The notes under the pieces: model-generated | Database searches by the model: none | The model's input: the letters and a program-made list of their open reading frames with translations, nothing else | What the model was told of the DNA's origin: nothing | Program-made: the position numbers and the translations under genes | Virus record (IMG/VR): IMGVR_UViG_3300031957_002643 | Coordinates: 62,001 to 126,000 of that record | DNA from: a virus | Length of the DNA stretch: 64,000 bases | Direction: 5' to 3' (one strand) | In this document: in pieces, positions 52,449-60,885 of the stretch | How the letters are laid out: every line of letters begins with the position of its first letter | Numbering within the stretch: position 1 is the first letter of the stretch

Positions 52449-52970
52449 CTACCAGAGAGTCGTCATATCAACGGTGTCTGGAACTCTACAACCCGGCTCG
52501 CCTGCCATGATGCATATTGGATAGTCGCGAAGATTACCATCCGCATCACGTTCAAAGCCAATAGGAATCACCAACAGGTTATCTTTTTCAAATACAGGAC
52601 ATGACCAAGATGCGGTTCTGTGAGAATCCAGAACTTTGATCTTGTGAATTGACGGCATGTATCCTGAGATCGGGTTCAAACAAAATGCATCCATTGATTT
52701 GCCAGATAGGCGCTTAATGGGAGCATATTCAACAATATCAGCATCACAAATCAAAATGTGCCATTTCAAAGGCAAAATGATTTCATATCCACCAATGTTC
52801 AATTCAGCAGCGGCATCATTGTACTCATTGATGCTGGTCAACTTCTTTGCCATATAATCTGGACTTTTAGGTCTAGAAAAATCTAGAGTCATATAATAAA
52901 GCTGTTTGGTTACTGTTTGACCAATATTGTCACTATCCAAAATAGTGTTCTCTTCAGTCAGAAACTTCAT
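52449..52970 (-). CDS. Hypothetical protein, 173 aa
   Basis: A beta-rich protein with conserved-looking patches (GYEIILPLKWHILICDADI; CPVFEKDNLLVIPIGF) and five cysteines. It overlaps the UvsW gene's 3' end by 17 nt and ends 1 nt before the gp62-like gene. No motif recognised; membership of the replication operon is clear. Confidence 0.7.
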   Translation of the reverse strand: MKFLTEENTILDSDNIGQTVTKQLYYMTLDFSRPKSPDYMAKKLTSINEYNDAAAELNIGGYEIILPLKWHILICDADIVEYAPIKRLSGKSMDAFCLNPISGYMPSIHKIKVLDSHRTASWSCPVFEKDNLLVIPIGFERDADGNLRDYPICIMAGEPGCRVPDTVDMTTLW

Positions 52971-54381
52971 ACTTAACTTTCTCCATGGAATATGGATACT
53001 TAGCCTCTTTGTAGTACTTTATTCTATTATTTTTCTGACGATTACTGTATTTGGTATTCGCACAAACATCATAAATGTAGGCAAAGTCTTTGTCAGAGGC
53101 ACGTCTTAGGGATCGACCAATACTTTGAATTACCTTAGTGAATGAGTTTCCAGCATCAATAATCACCAAGTTGAAAATCCGTGGAATGTCGATGCCGGTT
53201 GATGCAATTCCATAGGTACAAATGATAACCTGATTGTCTTCTTCATTCATTTTGGCATATTCAACATGGCGATCTTCTGATTTGACTTTATTCTTGCCAG
53301 AACCAGCCATGAACACAGAATCGGGTATCAGTCCTTCAAGTCTTTCACCATATTTCGTATATTTGACCAGAACCAGAGTATTGCCAGTCTCGGCAATATC
53401 GGTAATCATATCAGCAATGAATTTGGTTCTAGGTTCATTATTCAGAAGGACAGTTTCTTCCTTCTTGTAACTATTCTTTCCAAAGTCCGTAACTTCTTCA
53501 ACCGTTTGAATAATATTGATATGACATTCAGCCAGATAACCCTCTTGTTGTAGTTCCCATGCGGCCTTTTCGAATAGAACAGGACCAAGGGCGGCTCTCA
53601 ACTGATTCAATCCAAGGTCATCCTTTGGAAGCGTGCCAGTAAAGCCATATCGATGAGGGACTTCTTTCGCAGCTACAGTCAAGAGGTCAAACACTTCACG
53701 TGCTGTGTATTCATGGCATTCGTCCGCAATCACACAGTCACAGCCCTCAAGAATTTCTGGATAATTCATAAGGGACTGCCACGTAGAAATTGTCACATCT
53801 TCTACGATCTTCTCTTCTGAATAGAATTCACCGACATTCAAGCCGACTTTTCGAAATGACTTGGCTGTTTGCTGTACAAGGTCAATGGTGGGAACAATCA
53901 TGATAACCTTGCCATCACTAAACCGCTCTGCAATGGCAGCAGTGGTCAGTGTTTTACCAGCACCAGTTCCCATAACGAATATACCGCACGGGTTGTCCAC
54001 AATCTCGTTAACTGCATGAACTTGGTAATCGCGAATTTCTACAGGCTTACCATGGTCCCACAGGTAGTCAGCGAACAAATCCTTGTCGATAGGTTCGATA
54101 TCATGCGGTTCGGCATTTCTTTGATCAACGATTTCAAAGTCATAACCATAATTACCAATCAGATCAATAATATCATCATCGAGTAGATTGAGGTAGGTCC
54201 ATCCGTTTTTGAACAGATTAATATAGCCATCCCAGACGCCCAATTTGTACTTGGGCGAATGGAAGTATGACTTATGACGCCATCTAAGGCGTTCGTTTAA
54301 TTTCTTCTTGATCTGATCAGAAATGCCCGTGATTAGGACATTGACTTGATCAACTATCGTAATCTTGCAAGTTTTTGTCAA
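52954..54381 (-). CDS. uvsW: Recombination helicase UvsW
   Basis: An SF2 helicase that remodels branched DNA and aids origin-to-recombination-dependent replication in T4. An N-terminal DNA-binding domain (KYKLGVWDGYINLF) is followed by motif I MGTGAGKT (137-144), motif II ADECHEY, motif III FTGTL, and motif VI QSIGRSLRR. The best start is an unusual TTG at 54381 (translating MTKTCKITIV), 2 nt after AAGG; no ATG or GTG occurs before the conserved region. The gene overlaps the Nudix gene by 32 nt. Confidence 0.9.
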   Translation of the reverse strand: MTKTCKITIVDQVNVLITGISDQIKKKLNERLRWRHKSYFHSPKYKLGVWDGYINLFKNGWTYLNLLDDDIIDLIGNYGYDFEIVDQRNAEPHDIEPIDKDLFADYLWDHGKPVEIRDYQVHAVNEIVDNPCGIFVMGTGAGKTLTTAAIAERFSDGKVIMIVPTIDLVQQTAKSFRKVGLNVGEFYSEEKIVEDVTISTWQSLMNYPEILEGCDCVIADECHEYTAREVFDLLTVAAKEVPHRYGFTGTLPKDDLGLNQLRAALGPVLFEKAAWELQQEGYLAECHINIIQTVEEVTDFGKNSYKKEETVLLNNEPRTKFIADMITDIAETGNTLVLVKYTKYGERLEGLIPDSVFMAGSGKNKVKSEDRHVEYAKMNEEDNQVIICTYGIASTGIDIPRIFNLVIIDAGNSFTKVIQSIGRSLRRASDKDFAYIYDVCANTKYSNRQKNNRIKYYKEAKYPYSMEKVKYEVSD

Positions 54382-54838
54382 AACCTTTTAACCACACATA
54401 TCCTTCGGTGCACGGTGATAGAAAAACACGATTGGGTTCTTCGGTCGCAGGTTCATAAAGAGCCATACGGATCAACCACTGCAAATTATTCAATACATTC
54501 ATATGATCCAGATTGGCGATATCAATTGACACCGCTTCTTCATCGGTCATGCTTGTAATGTTATTATAGGTCGCGTTGCATACTTTCGTTCTGAAAATAG
54601 AAAGTTCACAAGGAGCATGATCGTATTGTAGATCAATCATATGATCCCAATGATCGATTACGATCCCAAATTCTTCTTCAGTTTCGCGAATGATGGCTTG
54701 AAGAGGAGTTTCCCCCTCTTCAATTTTACCACCCACGCCGTTCAATAAGCCTTTTTGCCATTCCGGTCTGTTCTTGCGGATCATTGCAATCTTGGACAGG
54801 TCTTCATGGAATACGAGACCAACGACATACTTCATCAT
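54350..54838 (-). CDS. Nudix (MutT-like) hydrolase, 162 aa
   Basis: A complete Nudix box: G37-x5-E43-x7-R51-E52-x2-E55-E56-x-G58 within GGKIEEGETPLQAIIRETEE. Such enzymes hydrolyse nucleoside diphosphates linked to another group (oxidised dNTPs, ADP-ribose, NADH or capped RNA 5' ends). Substrate cannot be told from sequence. It overlaps the upstream UvsY-like gene by 4 nt and UvsW by 32 nt. Confidence 0.9.
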   Translation of the reverse strand: MMKYVVGLVFHEDLSKIAMIRKNRPEWQKGLLNGVGGKIEEGETPLQAIIRETEEEFGIVIDHWDHMIDLQYDHAPCELSIFRTKVCNATYNNITSMTDEEAVSIDIANLDHMNVLNNLQWLIRMALYEPATEEPNRVFLSPCTEGYVWLKGFDKNLQDYDS

Positions 54839-55314
54839 ATTTCAGCATCCATGTTTTCGTGTTCAATCAGCTTGTTGAGTTGTGCAATGCTATATCCACG
54901 TTGCGCCCAAGCATCTGTAATGGCTTCATACAGCTTGTCGATATATTGCATCTCTTCAAGATTGCTCTTCATTGCAATGACACGAGGATCACTTGCAGCA
55001 ATCTTTGCACGCTCGTGAACACCCGGAACGGTATTTGTAGGCGGGTTGTCCAAGATTTCTCTTAGAACAACCGCTTCCGTTTCAGCGACACGATTTTTGA
55101 AATACGCAACCAAGCCTTCGATATCTTTTGCGTTCATCAGATACCGCGACAGGTAATACGCATGATTTTTGGTAATTTGTGACAGATTGCCGTCCAAGAC
55201 CAAATCCTTATGAGCCGATTCTATTTCATCATTGAAATAATCCAATGCCTTATCGAAAAGCTTCTCATCTTTTTTGACCTTATCCCGCCATCTTGGAATT
55301 GGATCATACTTCAT
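54835..55314 (-). CDS. Probable recombination mediator UvsY-like, 159 aa
   Basis: All-helical protein; the centre HAYYLSRYLMNAKDIEGLVAY and the C-terminus LYEAITDAWAQRGYSIAQL resemble the YSKWL and GALDAIKSRGFAIKHIQDM regions of T4 UvsY. UvsY helps UvsX displace gp32 from ssDNA. Location between uvsX and uvsW supports the call. Coupled to the Nudix gene by a 4-nt overlap. Confidence 0.55.
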   Translation of the reverse strand: MKYDPIPRWRDKVKKDEKLFDKALDYFNDEIESAHKDLVLDGNLSQITKNHAYYLSRYLMNAKDIEGLVAYFKNRVAETEAVVLREILDNPPTNTVPGVHERAKIAASDPRVIAMKSNLEEMQYIDKLYEAITDAWAQRGYSIAQLNKLIEHENMDAEI

Positions 55315-55315
55315 A

Positions 55316-55555
55316 TTACATCAACCATCTAACATTCATTAAATCCATAATATGGCCCGGCTCATTGCTTTTAAATTGCCCATTTACCATATAGTGCCAA
55401 TTATGAATTTTTCCGTTCTTATTATGAACCGCCACATACATTGGCGTAGCATACGGTCCCTCAAATTTTTTATGATGGATTTCTAGCAATTCAGCCTTTC
55501 TTCCATCTCTCGTAATCAATCCTGAAGTCCAATCTATCATAAGATCATACTTCAT
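55316..55555 (-). CDS. Small hypothetical protein in the uvsX operon, 79 aa
   Basis: ATG 55555 (MKYDLMIDWTSGLITRDG) lies inside the uvsX 3' end, 11 nt overlap, with GAGGA 11 nt upstream. Beta-rich, His/Trp-containing (IHNWHYMVNG). It ends 1 nt before the UvsY-like start. Unknown function. Confidence 0.65.
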   Translation of the reverse strand: MKYDLMIDWTSGLITRDGRKAELLEIHHKKFEGPYATPMYVAVHNKNGKIHNWHYMVNGQFKSNEPGHIMDLMNVRWLM

Positions 55556-56660
55556 CAGATACAACTTCCTCAATTTCTTGCGCCGCATCTTCAGACATAG
55601 TGGTTTTATCCACGGCCTTCATGATGGACATTGCAAGGTCTTTGAATTGCTTCTTTGTGAAACTGTCTGGGAAATCAGAAGGAACAGTAACACCCTCGGG
55701 CCAGTCAACAGTATATCGACCGAGACCTTTCGCAGTTACAACGAGTCCATCCTCTCTCATGTATTCGAACAATCCACTGAATGGATCAAGACCATTCGGA
55801 TACACCATTTGAACTTCAACTTCCTCGTTCGGCTTAGCAAATCGAGTTTTGTAAAGCTTTACCTTGGCGCGATTACCGACATTCTTTTTGTCATCGCCTT
55901 CAAAATCAGCATTGAATTCCTTCACATGTTCAGCCTTCAATTTATGCTTGGTGAACAGGAATGCGAGAGATGCTAGATAAACAAGACCGCGACCACCAAG
56001 GAATTTCTCATCAGGATCATATTTGTCCTGTGATTCCATAGTGTGAACGACACCTGCAACAATGATTGGGCTTCTGGCAATAAGGTGACCGGCACCCTTG
56101 ATGACGTTTTTGATTTGCTTAGCCGCCTGACCTTGGTCACCAACCATTTTACCAGTTGTTGCTTCCTTGTATTCCTTCTCGGTCATGAGATCAGACCAAG
56201 AGTCAACAACAATCATGATCTTGTTTTTGTCTTCGTATTCGCCTTCTTCGGCCTTTGATTCGGCAACAACTTCCGCGATGATCTTTTTCACATCTTCCAT
56301 GGTTGCCGCGTGCATCGGTGAGAACATGTCTTCTGAGATATCAACCCCAAGAGCTTCCATCCATTCATAGGTGGACGCTTCTTCGACATCGATCCAAATG
56401 ATGTGAGTTCCATACTCTTTTTGGGCTTCTGCCGCCGATGTCGCCAGAACCAAGGATTTACCAGAACCGGACTCACCACCAATGAGCACGGATCGACCAA
56501 ACATAAATGCGTTAAAATAACTACCCGACAACAACTTGTTCATTGCATAGTTGCCACAAGATACCCATTCGAGATTACCACCCAAACCCATGTGAATAGT
56601 AGGTGATCCGAATTTTTCAATGTTCTTTTTGAACTTCTTACCAAATGGTTTTTTAGCCAT
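55545..56660 (-). CDS. uvsX: RecA-like recombinase UvsX
   Basis: Strand-exchange recombinase. Walker A GGESGSGKS (61-69), the THIIWIDVEEAST segment with catalytic Glu, Walker B IMIVVDSWSDL, the L2-like region, and the C-terminal acidic helices all match T4 UvsX. GAGG precedes ATG 56660. The gene follows gp32 after a 69-nt gap containing a 12-bp hairpin. Together with gp32, UvsY-like and UvsW it forms the phage recombination system. Confidence 0.93.
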   Translation of the reverse strand: MAKKPFGKKFKKNIEKFGSPTIHMGLGGNLEWVSCGNYAMNKLLSGSYFNAFMFGRSVLIGGESGSGKSLVLATSAAEAQKEYGTHIIWIDVEEASTYEWMEALGVDISEDMFSPMHAATMEDVKKIIAEVVAESKAEEGEYEDKNKIMIVVDSWSDLMTEKEYKEATTGKMVGDQGQAAKQIKNVIKGAGHLIARSPIIVAGVVHTMESQDKYDPDEKFLGGRGLVYLASLAFLFTKHKLKAEHVKEFNADFEGDDKKNVGNRAKVKLYKTRFAKPNEEVEVQMVYPNGLDPFSGLFEYMREDGLVVTAKGLGRYTVDWPEGVTVPSDFPDSFTKKQFKDLAMSIMKAVDKTTMSEDAAQEIEEVVSDEV

Positions 56661-56689
56661 AATATACCTCTGATGAATATGATAAGTGC

Positions 56690-56723
56690 ATTACGGGAGA
56701 GACCAATAAGCCTCTCCCGTAAT
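56690..56723 (-). promoter_or_regulatory. 12-bp perfect hairpin between gp32 and uvsX
   Basis: ATTACGGGAGAG and CTCTCCCGTAAT pair across a 10-nt loop. In the minus-strand mRNA no T-run follows, so it is more likely an RNA stability or processing element (or a partial terminator) that sets the gp32:UvsX ratio. A T-run exists only in the plus direction, where no gene precedes. Confidence 0.6.
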
Positions 56724-56729
56724 TTTTGA

Positions 56730-57725
56730 TTAGCCTTTGGCGGCTCTTTTTGCCTTCAGCTTGGCAATGACATCTTGTGCAGAGGTCTTTGTAGCTGGTG
56801 CATCATCGTCAGATGAACTATCAGAAGAAGTAGTTTCCTCTTCCATTTCATCCACCATCGGAGCTTGCTTCTTACGGCTAGTGCCACCGCTACGGGTTGC
56901 ACCTTCTTCGGTCGGCTTCTTGGAACCGAATGGTTTCCAATACTCTTCCCAATCCTTATTCCAAGGCTCACCATTGACATGTGCTTCAACCATTTCCGGC
57001 AGAAGTGCATATGCTTCATCGCTTGGTAGGTTAGGAAGAAGGGACTTCAGGTCAAATGGACCATACTGTTCAAGTGCAGCCAATTCATCATCCGTCAACG
57101 GTGTCGGACGCATGGAGAAACCAGACTGATCATACGAATTGTATTCACCGTCTTTGGTTTTCTTGACCAAGAAGTTCAATCCGTTTTCCAAATCAATCGG
57201 ATTGGAAGGAAGCATCAATTCTTCGTCTTCTTCCAACAATGAGGTAAGAACCTTCTTGTGGAGGGTCTTCGAAAGATCGAATACACGGATTGGATTTTCA
57301 GGAACCTCTTCTTCTTCGAGGTTAGATTTACGGACAAATCCCTGATAGAGATAGCTTCTCTTCACCCAAAGAGCGCTGGCCTTTTTCTTTTCTTCACCGC
57401 CCGCATTATACATGCTGGATAGAGTTTGAAGAACCGGGTCAGTCTTCTCCTCATACATGTTGCGGCACGGAATCTTGATACGGACACTTTCGCCCGGTTC
57501 GTCTGGGCTGGCAAAAGTCCAATCATAGATAGCCTTTTCGCGCCAAAAGTCGAAATTGCTTTCGTCTTTATCAGCGATGAAGCGGAGTGTGGCGGTTTCG
57601 CCAACATTGATATGGAAGAAGGGGTAATATCTGAGATCAAACCCACCGGAGGATTGATTGCTTCCGCCTTGAGTATTCATTTTCTCCTTGAGGCGGGCAC
57701 GGAGTTCTTCTAAGCTTGCAGTCAT
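56730..57725 (-). CDS. 32: Single-stranded DNA-binding protein gp32
   Basis: Basic N-terminus, then the OB-fold core with FDLRYYPFFHINVGETATLRF-type strands; RIKIPCRNMYEEK, LWVKRSYLYQGFV and SNPIDLENGLNFLV are gp32-like blocks. The acidic tail (DEMEEETTSSDSSSDDD) that recruits partners is present, followed by an unusual basic ending (AKLKAKRAAKG). Only one cysteine is seen, so the zinc site of T4 gp32 is missing. A structured leader with two hairpins precedes ATG 57725. The gene sits directly upstream of uvsX. Confidence 0.88.
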   Translation of the reverse strand: MTASLEELRARLKEKMNTQGGSNQSSGGFDLRYYPFFHINVGETATLRFIADKDESNFDFWREKAIYDWTFASPDEPGESVRIKIPCRNMYEEKTDPVLQTLSSMYNAGGEEKKKASALWVKRSYLYQGFVRKSNLEEEEVPENPIRVFDLSKTLHKKVLTSLLEEDEELMLPSNPIDLENGLNFLVKKTKDGEYNSYDQSGFSMRPTPLTDDELAALEQYGPFDLKSLLPNLPSDEAYALLPEMVEAHVNGEPWNKDWEEYWKPFGSKKPTEEGATRSGGTSRKKQAPMVDEMEEETTSSDSSSDDDAPATKTSAQDVIAKLKAKRAAKG

Positions 57726-57761
57726 TTCGCAAATTCCTTTTCAAATTATAACTTCACAAGT

Positions 57762-57798
57762 GTTCTTCACAAGAACGCGAGACCGCAAGATCGGCCTC
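57762..57798 (-). promoter_or_regulatory. Two hairpins in the gp32 leader (possible autogenous operator)
   Basis: In the minus-strand mRNA: GAGGCCG-ATCTTG-CGGTCTC (57798-57779), then GTTCTT-GTG-AAGAAC (57776-57762), ending 36 nt before the ATG. T4 gene 32 is autoregulated by gp32 binding to a folded leader; these hairpins occupy the same relative place. Confidence 0.45.
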
Positions 57799-57805
57799 AC
57801 AAATA

Positions 57806-57813
57806 TATTTATG
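57806..57813 (-). promoter_or_regulatory. Late promoter-like octamer (CATAAATA) upstream of gp32
   Basis: CATAAATA on the minus strand, giving a predicted leader of about 75 nt that contains the two hairpins. gp32 is also expected early, so another promoter may exist. Confidence 0.45.
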
Positions 57814-57841
57814 ACAATCCGCGAAAGTTTATACACCAATC

Positions 57842-59602
57842 TCAGGTAAGAATTGGCATTGGTGCTTCTTCGTAATCATCTTCGTCGTAATACTCTTCTT
57901 CGGTGACATTCATGATGCTGAACTGAATAGCATCATCAATATCTTCTTCATAGTATTTGAGTTCTTCTAATAGATGGCACATCAATACACAGGCCATAAC
58001 TCGGTCATCTTTTTGGCCCGGCTTGGCCTCATATCCCTTACCTCGCTTGACGAAATTTTTGAGTTCAGTGATCAACCCACGTGATCTTGGAATGAAAACA
58101 TTGCGCTCAATATATGCTTTCAGCCTAATAGCATAATCTCGTTTGGACGGATTAGTTGTTCGTATACCTCTAGACTTGTTGCCATCACTATCAACAAGAT
58201 AACCCGGAATGTTTTCTTCGCCCTCATAAATCAAGATGTTCAAAACACCTTGCCCGACGCCATTACATTCAACAGAATAATAGATAAGACTTTCACCAAT
58301 ATGATCTGGTAGAGCCTGTTGTTCATCATCGATAAACTTTAGAATCCTGACAAGCTGTTTTGCTTGTTCAACCATATCAACTTCATTAGCAGCCCATTCG
58401 GCAACTTGAATCATGTCTGGTAATGAAAATACCTGAATACATGCATTATCGCCGCCCACACCTTCAGCCGGATCAAGGATCACGCCATAAATCGTATTAG
58501 ATTGAATTCTCTCGTACCAGATAGTTTTGTGTCTATCGACATAAACTGGTTTCTTTGCATATGCATTTAACGAGAGAAGCTTTCCTGCATCGATCAGAGT
58601 TTCGTCACCAGAGACAAAACGGCATTCAAATTCTCGGTACCATTCGTCCATGGTAGTACCTTCAGCCAATGTTTTCCTTTTGAAATCATCATTACGATCT
58701 GGATGTTCCTTCCAATGCACAAAGAATCGACGGAAACCAGCTTCTACCCCACCATCGTCTTTGTGTTCGGACTCTGCATATCCAAGACGACTCATTTCTA
58801 ATTGGTAATCATTCTTGGCTTGTTCATTTTCGAATAAGGTTTCGTAATTTCCCTTTTTGGAAGCTAATGCTCTTGGATCGATCCCCATTTCATCCAGAAG
58901 ATCATCTTTCCATGCAAATGAGTTTGCGGCATCTTCAGCTTTGAACCAGATAGATGCAAATTTGTCTTCGTCTGTGTTCGGCGTTGATGTGATAATCATT
59001 TGTCCACCGACAGCAGCAAGTGCTGGTGAAACTGAAGTCCACATTTCTTTTTGAATGTTTGGTTCGACGTATGCAAACTCATCGAGATATAGAATATGAA
59101 TGGATTTACCACGACCAGTACTCTTGGTCGTGTTTTCAGCAATAATACGAGTGCCGTTATCAAATTTGATTTCGTGAACGTTATTGACTGCCAAGCCCGG
59201 TTTCATGAACCATGGACATTCAAAATACATCTCTTTAATTTTTTCCATGATCTCTTTTGCCATGTCGCCCTTGTTGGCAGCAATGACAATATTGATCTTT
59301 GGTTGGAAACAAGCCTTCCAAAACAAATATGCCGTGGACGAGGTGGTCTTGCCGGTCTGTCTGGGGAGCATACAAATAACTCTTTTAGAAGAATTATAAT
59401 TATCAAGGAGTCTTTTCTGGAAGTCGAAAGTTTTAAACTTGCCCGGCCCCTTGATCCCTACAATATTGACATAATTTTCAATAAAGTAGTGCATGTCTTT
59501 ACTGCACCGGACTAACTCCATCAACTGATGTGGTGTATAATCTTGTTTATAACCGGCTGGCTTAATTTTGCCGCCATCTTCTTCTGGAATAAATCTTCCC
59601 AT
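57842..59602 (-). CDS. 17: Terminase large subunit gp17
   Basis: The DNA-packaging motor. ATPase: Walker A CMLPRQTGKT (77-86), Walker B IHILYLDEFAYVEP (168-181, Asp174/Glu175). C-terminal RNase-H-like nuclease: GVILDPAEGVGGDN with the first Asp, YYSVECNGVGQG, and KDDRVMACVLMCHLLEE with the last Asp. At 586 residues it is close to T4 gp17 (610). A late octamer (TGTAAATA) lies about 29 nt before ATG 59602. Its small-subunit partner gp16 is not seen nearby. Confidence 0.95.
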   Translation of the reverse strand: MGRFIPEEDGGKIKPAGYKQDYTPHQLMELVRCSKDMHYFIENYVNIVGIKGPGKFKTFDFQKRLLDNYNSSKRVICMLPRQTGKTTSSTAYLFWKACFQPKINIVIAANKGDMAKEIMEKIKEMYFECPWFMKPGLAVNNVHEIKFDNGTRIIAENTTKSTGRGKSIHILYLDEFAYVEPNIQKEMWTSVSPALAAVGGQMIITSTPNTDEDKFASIWFKAEDAANSFAWKDDLLDEMGIDPRALASKKGNYETLFENEQAKNDYQLEMSRLGYAESEHKDDGGVEAGFRRFFVHWKEHPDRNDDFKRKTLAEGTTMDEWYREFECRFVSGDETLIDAGKLLSLNAYAKKPVYVDRHKTIWYERIQSNTIYGVILDPAEGVGGDNACIQVFSLPDMIQVAEWAANEVDMVEQAKQLVRILKFIDDEQQALPDHIGESLIYYSVECNGVGQGVLNILIYEGEENIPGYLVDSDGNKSRGIRTTNPSKRDYAIRLKAYIERNVFIPRSRGLITELKNFVKRGKGYEAKPGQKDDRVMACVLMCHLLEELKYYEEDIDDAIQFSIMNVTEEEYYDEDDYEEAPMPILT

Positions 59603-59630
59603 TATATTCTACTCACGTATATTACATGAG

Positions 59631-59638
59631 TATTTACA
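59631..59638 (-). promoter_or_regulatory. Late promoter-like octamer (TGTAAATA) for terminase
   Basis: TGTAAATA on the minus strand, 28 nt before ATG 59602, just below the terminating hairpin of the upstream cluster. Confidence 0.5.
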
Positions 59639-59649
59639 GTGCTATAGTT

Positions 59650-59746
59650 AAAAATACGCGAAGGGGGCAAGCCATTAAAGGGGAGAGAACGGCTTGCCCC
59701 CTTCTTTTGTCAGAGCGTTCTTAGGGGAGGAACAACACGCTCTGAC
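59650..59746 (-). ncRNA. Two-hairpin 3'UTR RNA with anti-Shine-Dalgarno loops and terminator
   Basis: Directly after the stop at 59746 the minus-strand RNA folds into hairpin A (59746-59709; 10-bp perfect stem GTCAGAGCGT/ACGCTCTGAC, loop containing TTCCTCCCC). Hairpin B follows (59704-59660; 14-bp perfect stem GAAGGGGGCAAGCC/GGCTTGCCCCCTTC, loop starting GTTCTCTCCCC), then GCGTATTTTT as a terminator tail. The B loop is complementary for 10 nt (GGGAGAGAAC) to the ribosome-binding sites of the genes starting at 60575 and 61804. An sRNA released from this 3'UTR is inferred; a plain double terminator is the alternative. Confidence 0.6.
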
Positions 59747-60144
59747 TATCCTGAGATGTAATCGAAACGGTAAATTGGGTACCCGCTTGACATATTACAG
59801 TATTCAATCATGCGGATCAGTTTGATGCTGTCATCATCGAAATAGATACGCAAAAACTTTTCAAGAGTTTCCGGTGACTCGCGTTCCAGTCCCATTTGTT
59901 TCCGGGGCGGATTGAACCCAGCGGCTTCAGCACTGTCACCATATTTATCATAGTCCCATTGCATCATGCGGTCATGATATGTGGTGGTTTGTCCTTTTGG
60001 ATCACCTTCTGCCTGATACCGGAGAATTGGAGAATACGAATATGGACACTCGTTTCGTAGACGAATTTCTCCCGCTTTGTCCGCATTCTTCGGCGTAATC
60101 GGTGCATCTAGCAAATCCGACCAATAGATATTACCATCAAACAT
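59746..60144 (-). CDS. Hypothetical protein, 132 aa
   Basis: ATG 60144 (MFDGNIYWSDLLDAP) lies 5 nt after the stop of the upstream gene; an alternative in-frame ATG at 60177 would overlap it by 28 nt. Tyr/Asp-rich, soluble, ending in NMSSGYPIYRFDY. No motif recognised. Last gene of the early-type operon before the double hairpin. Confidence 0.65.
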   Translation of the reverse strand: MFDGNIYWSDLLDAPITPKNADKAGEIRLRNECPYSYSPILRYQAEGDPKGQTTTYHDRMMQWDYDKYGDSAEAAGFNPPRKQMGLERESPETLEKFLRIYFDDDSIKLIRMIEYCNMSSGYPIYRFDYISG

Positions 60145-60149
60145 AGCGA

Positions 60150-60575
60150 TTAATCCAGACGGCTCGAATACCGACATTCGATATTCATATCAGATTCCTT
60201 GATCACCTTCACGAAGGCGCGACAATACGCTTCCTTGATGTGAACAGACTGAACATTGGCGGCATGACCATGTGGGTTCATATACCACCCCGGCTCGCCG
60301 TACCAGTTGGCACCATACGGAGCATATCCGCTGCGATTGGTGACACCTTCAGCTTCGTTCAAGCGCTTGAAAGAATTGAACAGAGCGCGCTGGCCCGGAT
60401 TGAACTTAACTTCGGCATAGCCGCAAGCCGAATTGTCATCGCCAGCAGCTAGAGCAGCCTGATTGCCAGCTTCGCGTGCAGCAGCGATCAGCGCTTTGAC
60501 CTTGCCGTCGAAGGCCAGCATTTTCGGGTTGTAGGTACGACCCTTAGCAGCTTCACCAGAAATAAAAGTCGGCAT
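60150..60575 (-). CDS. Hypothetical protein, 141 aa
   Basis: ATG 60575 (MPTFISGEAAKGRTYN) has GGGAG 9 nt upstream within GGGAGAGAAC, a motif repeated at the 61804 gene. Ala/Gly-rich with YAPYGANWYGEPGWYMNPHG in the middle; Cys, His and Tyr are frequent. It is driven by a near-consensus sigma70 promoter (60600-60628), so it is early. Function unknown. Confidence 0.75.
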   Translation of the reverse strand: MPTFISGEAAKGRTYNPKMLAFDGKVKALIAAAREAGNQAALAAGDDNSACGYAEVKFNPGQRALFNSFKRLNEAEGVTNRSGYAPYGANWYGEPGWYMNPHGHAANVQSVHIKEAYCRAFVKVIKESDMNIECRYSSRLD

Positions 60576-60599
60576 TTGTTCTCTCCCTAAGTTGACTTC

Positions 60600-60628
60600 A
60601 ATATATACGCTCTTTACTTCCGTGTCAA
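60600..60628 (-). promoter_or_regulatory. Sigma70 promoter for the 60575 gene
   Basis: Minus strand: TTGACA (60628-60623), 17 nt, TATATT (60605-60600). Perfect -35 and near-perfect -10. It overlaps the 3' end of the upstream gene. Confidence 0.8.
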
Positions 60629-60883
60629 CTTCTTTTCGAACCAAGCGCCTGAAAAAGTTCGGCCAGTGCTGCCATCATTCATCAGACTCGGAGCATCAAT
60701 GGTCACCCATTGGTGATGGCCGACACCGCCTTCTTGGGTCATCGGATTGTATTCGATAAGCTCTTCTGGTACGTCCTCGACTTCGAGCACCGTGAAAGAT
60801 TGTCCATGAAGATGAAACTCATAATGATCAGTTTCGTCTTTTTCGGGAAATGTCACAACATCCCCAACAGCATGAGTTTTCAT
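60614..60883 (-). CDS. Hypothetical protein, 89 aa
   Basis: ATG 60883 (MKTHAVGDVVTFPEKD) has GGAG 6 nt upstream and lies 2 nt after the upstream stop; the longer frame from 60982 is rejected. Beta-rich small domain (HYEFHLHGQSFTVLEVEDV), SH3- or OB-like in appearance. Function unknown. Confidence 0.7.
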   Translation of the reverse strand: MKTHAVGDVVTFPEKDETDHYEFHLHGQSFTVLEVEDVPEELIEYNPMTQEGGVGHHQWVTIDAPSLMNDGSTGRTFSGAWFEKKLTRK

Positions 60884-60885
60884 GG

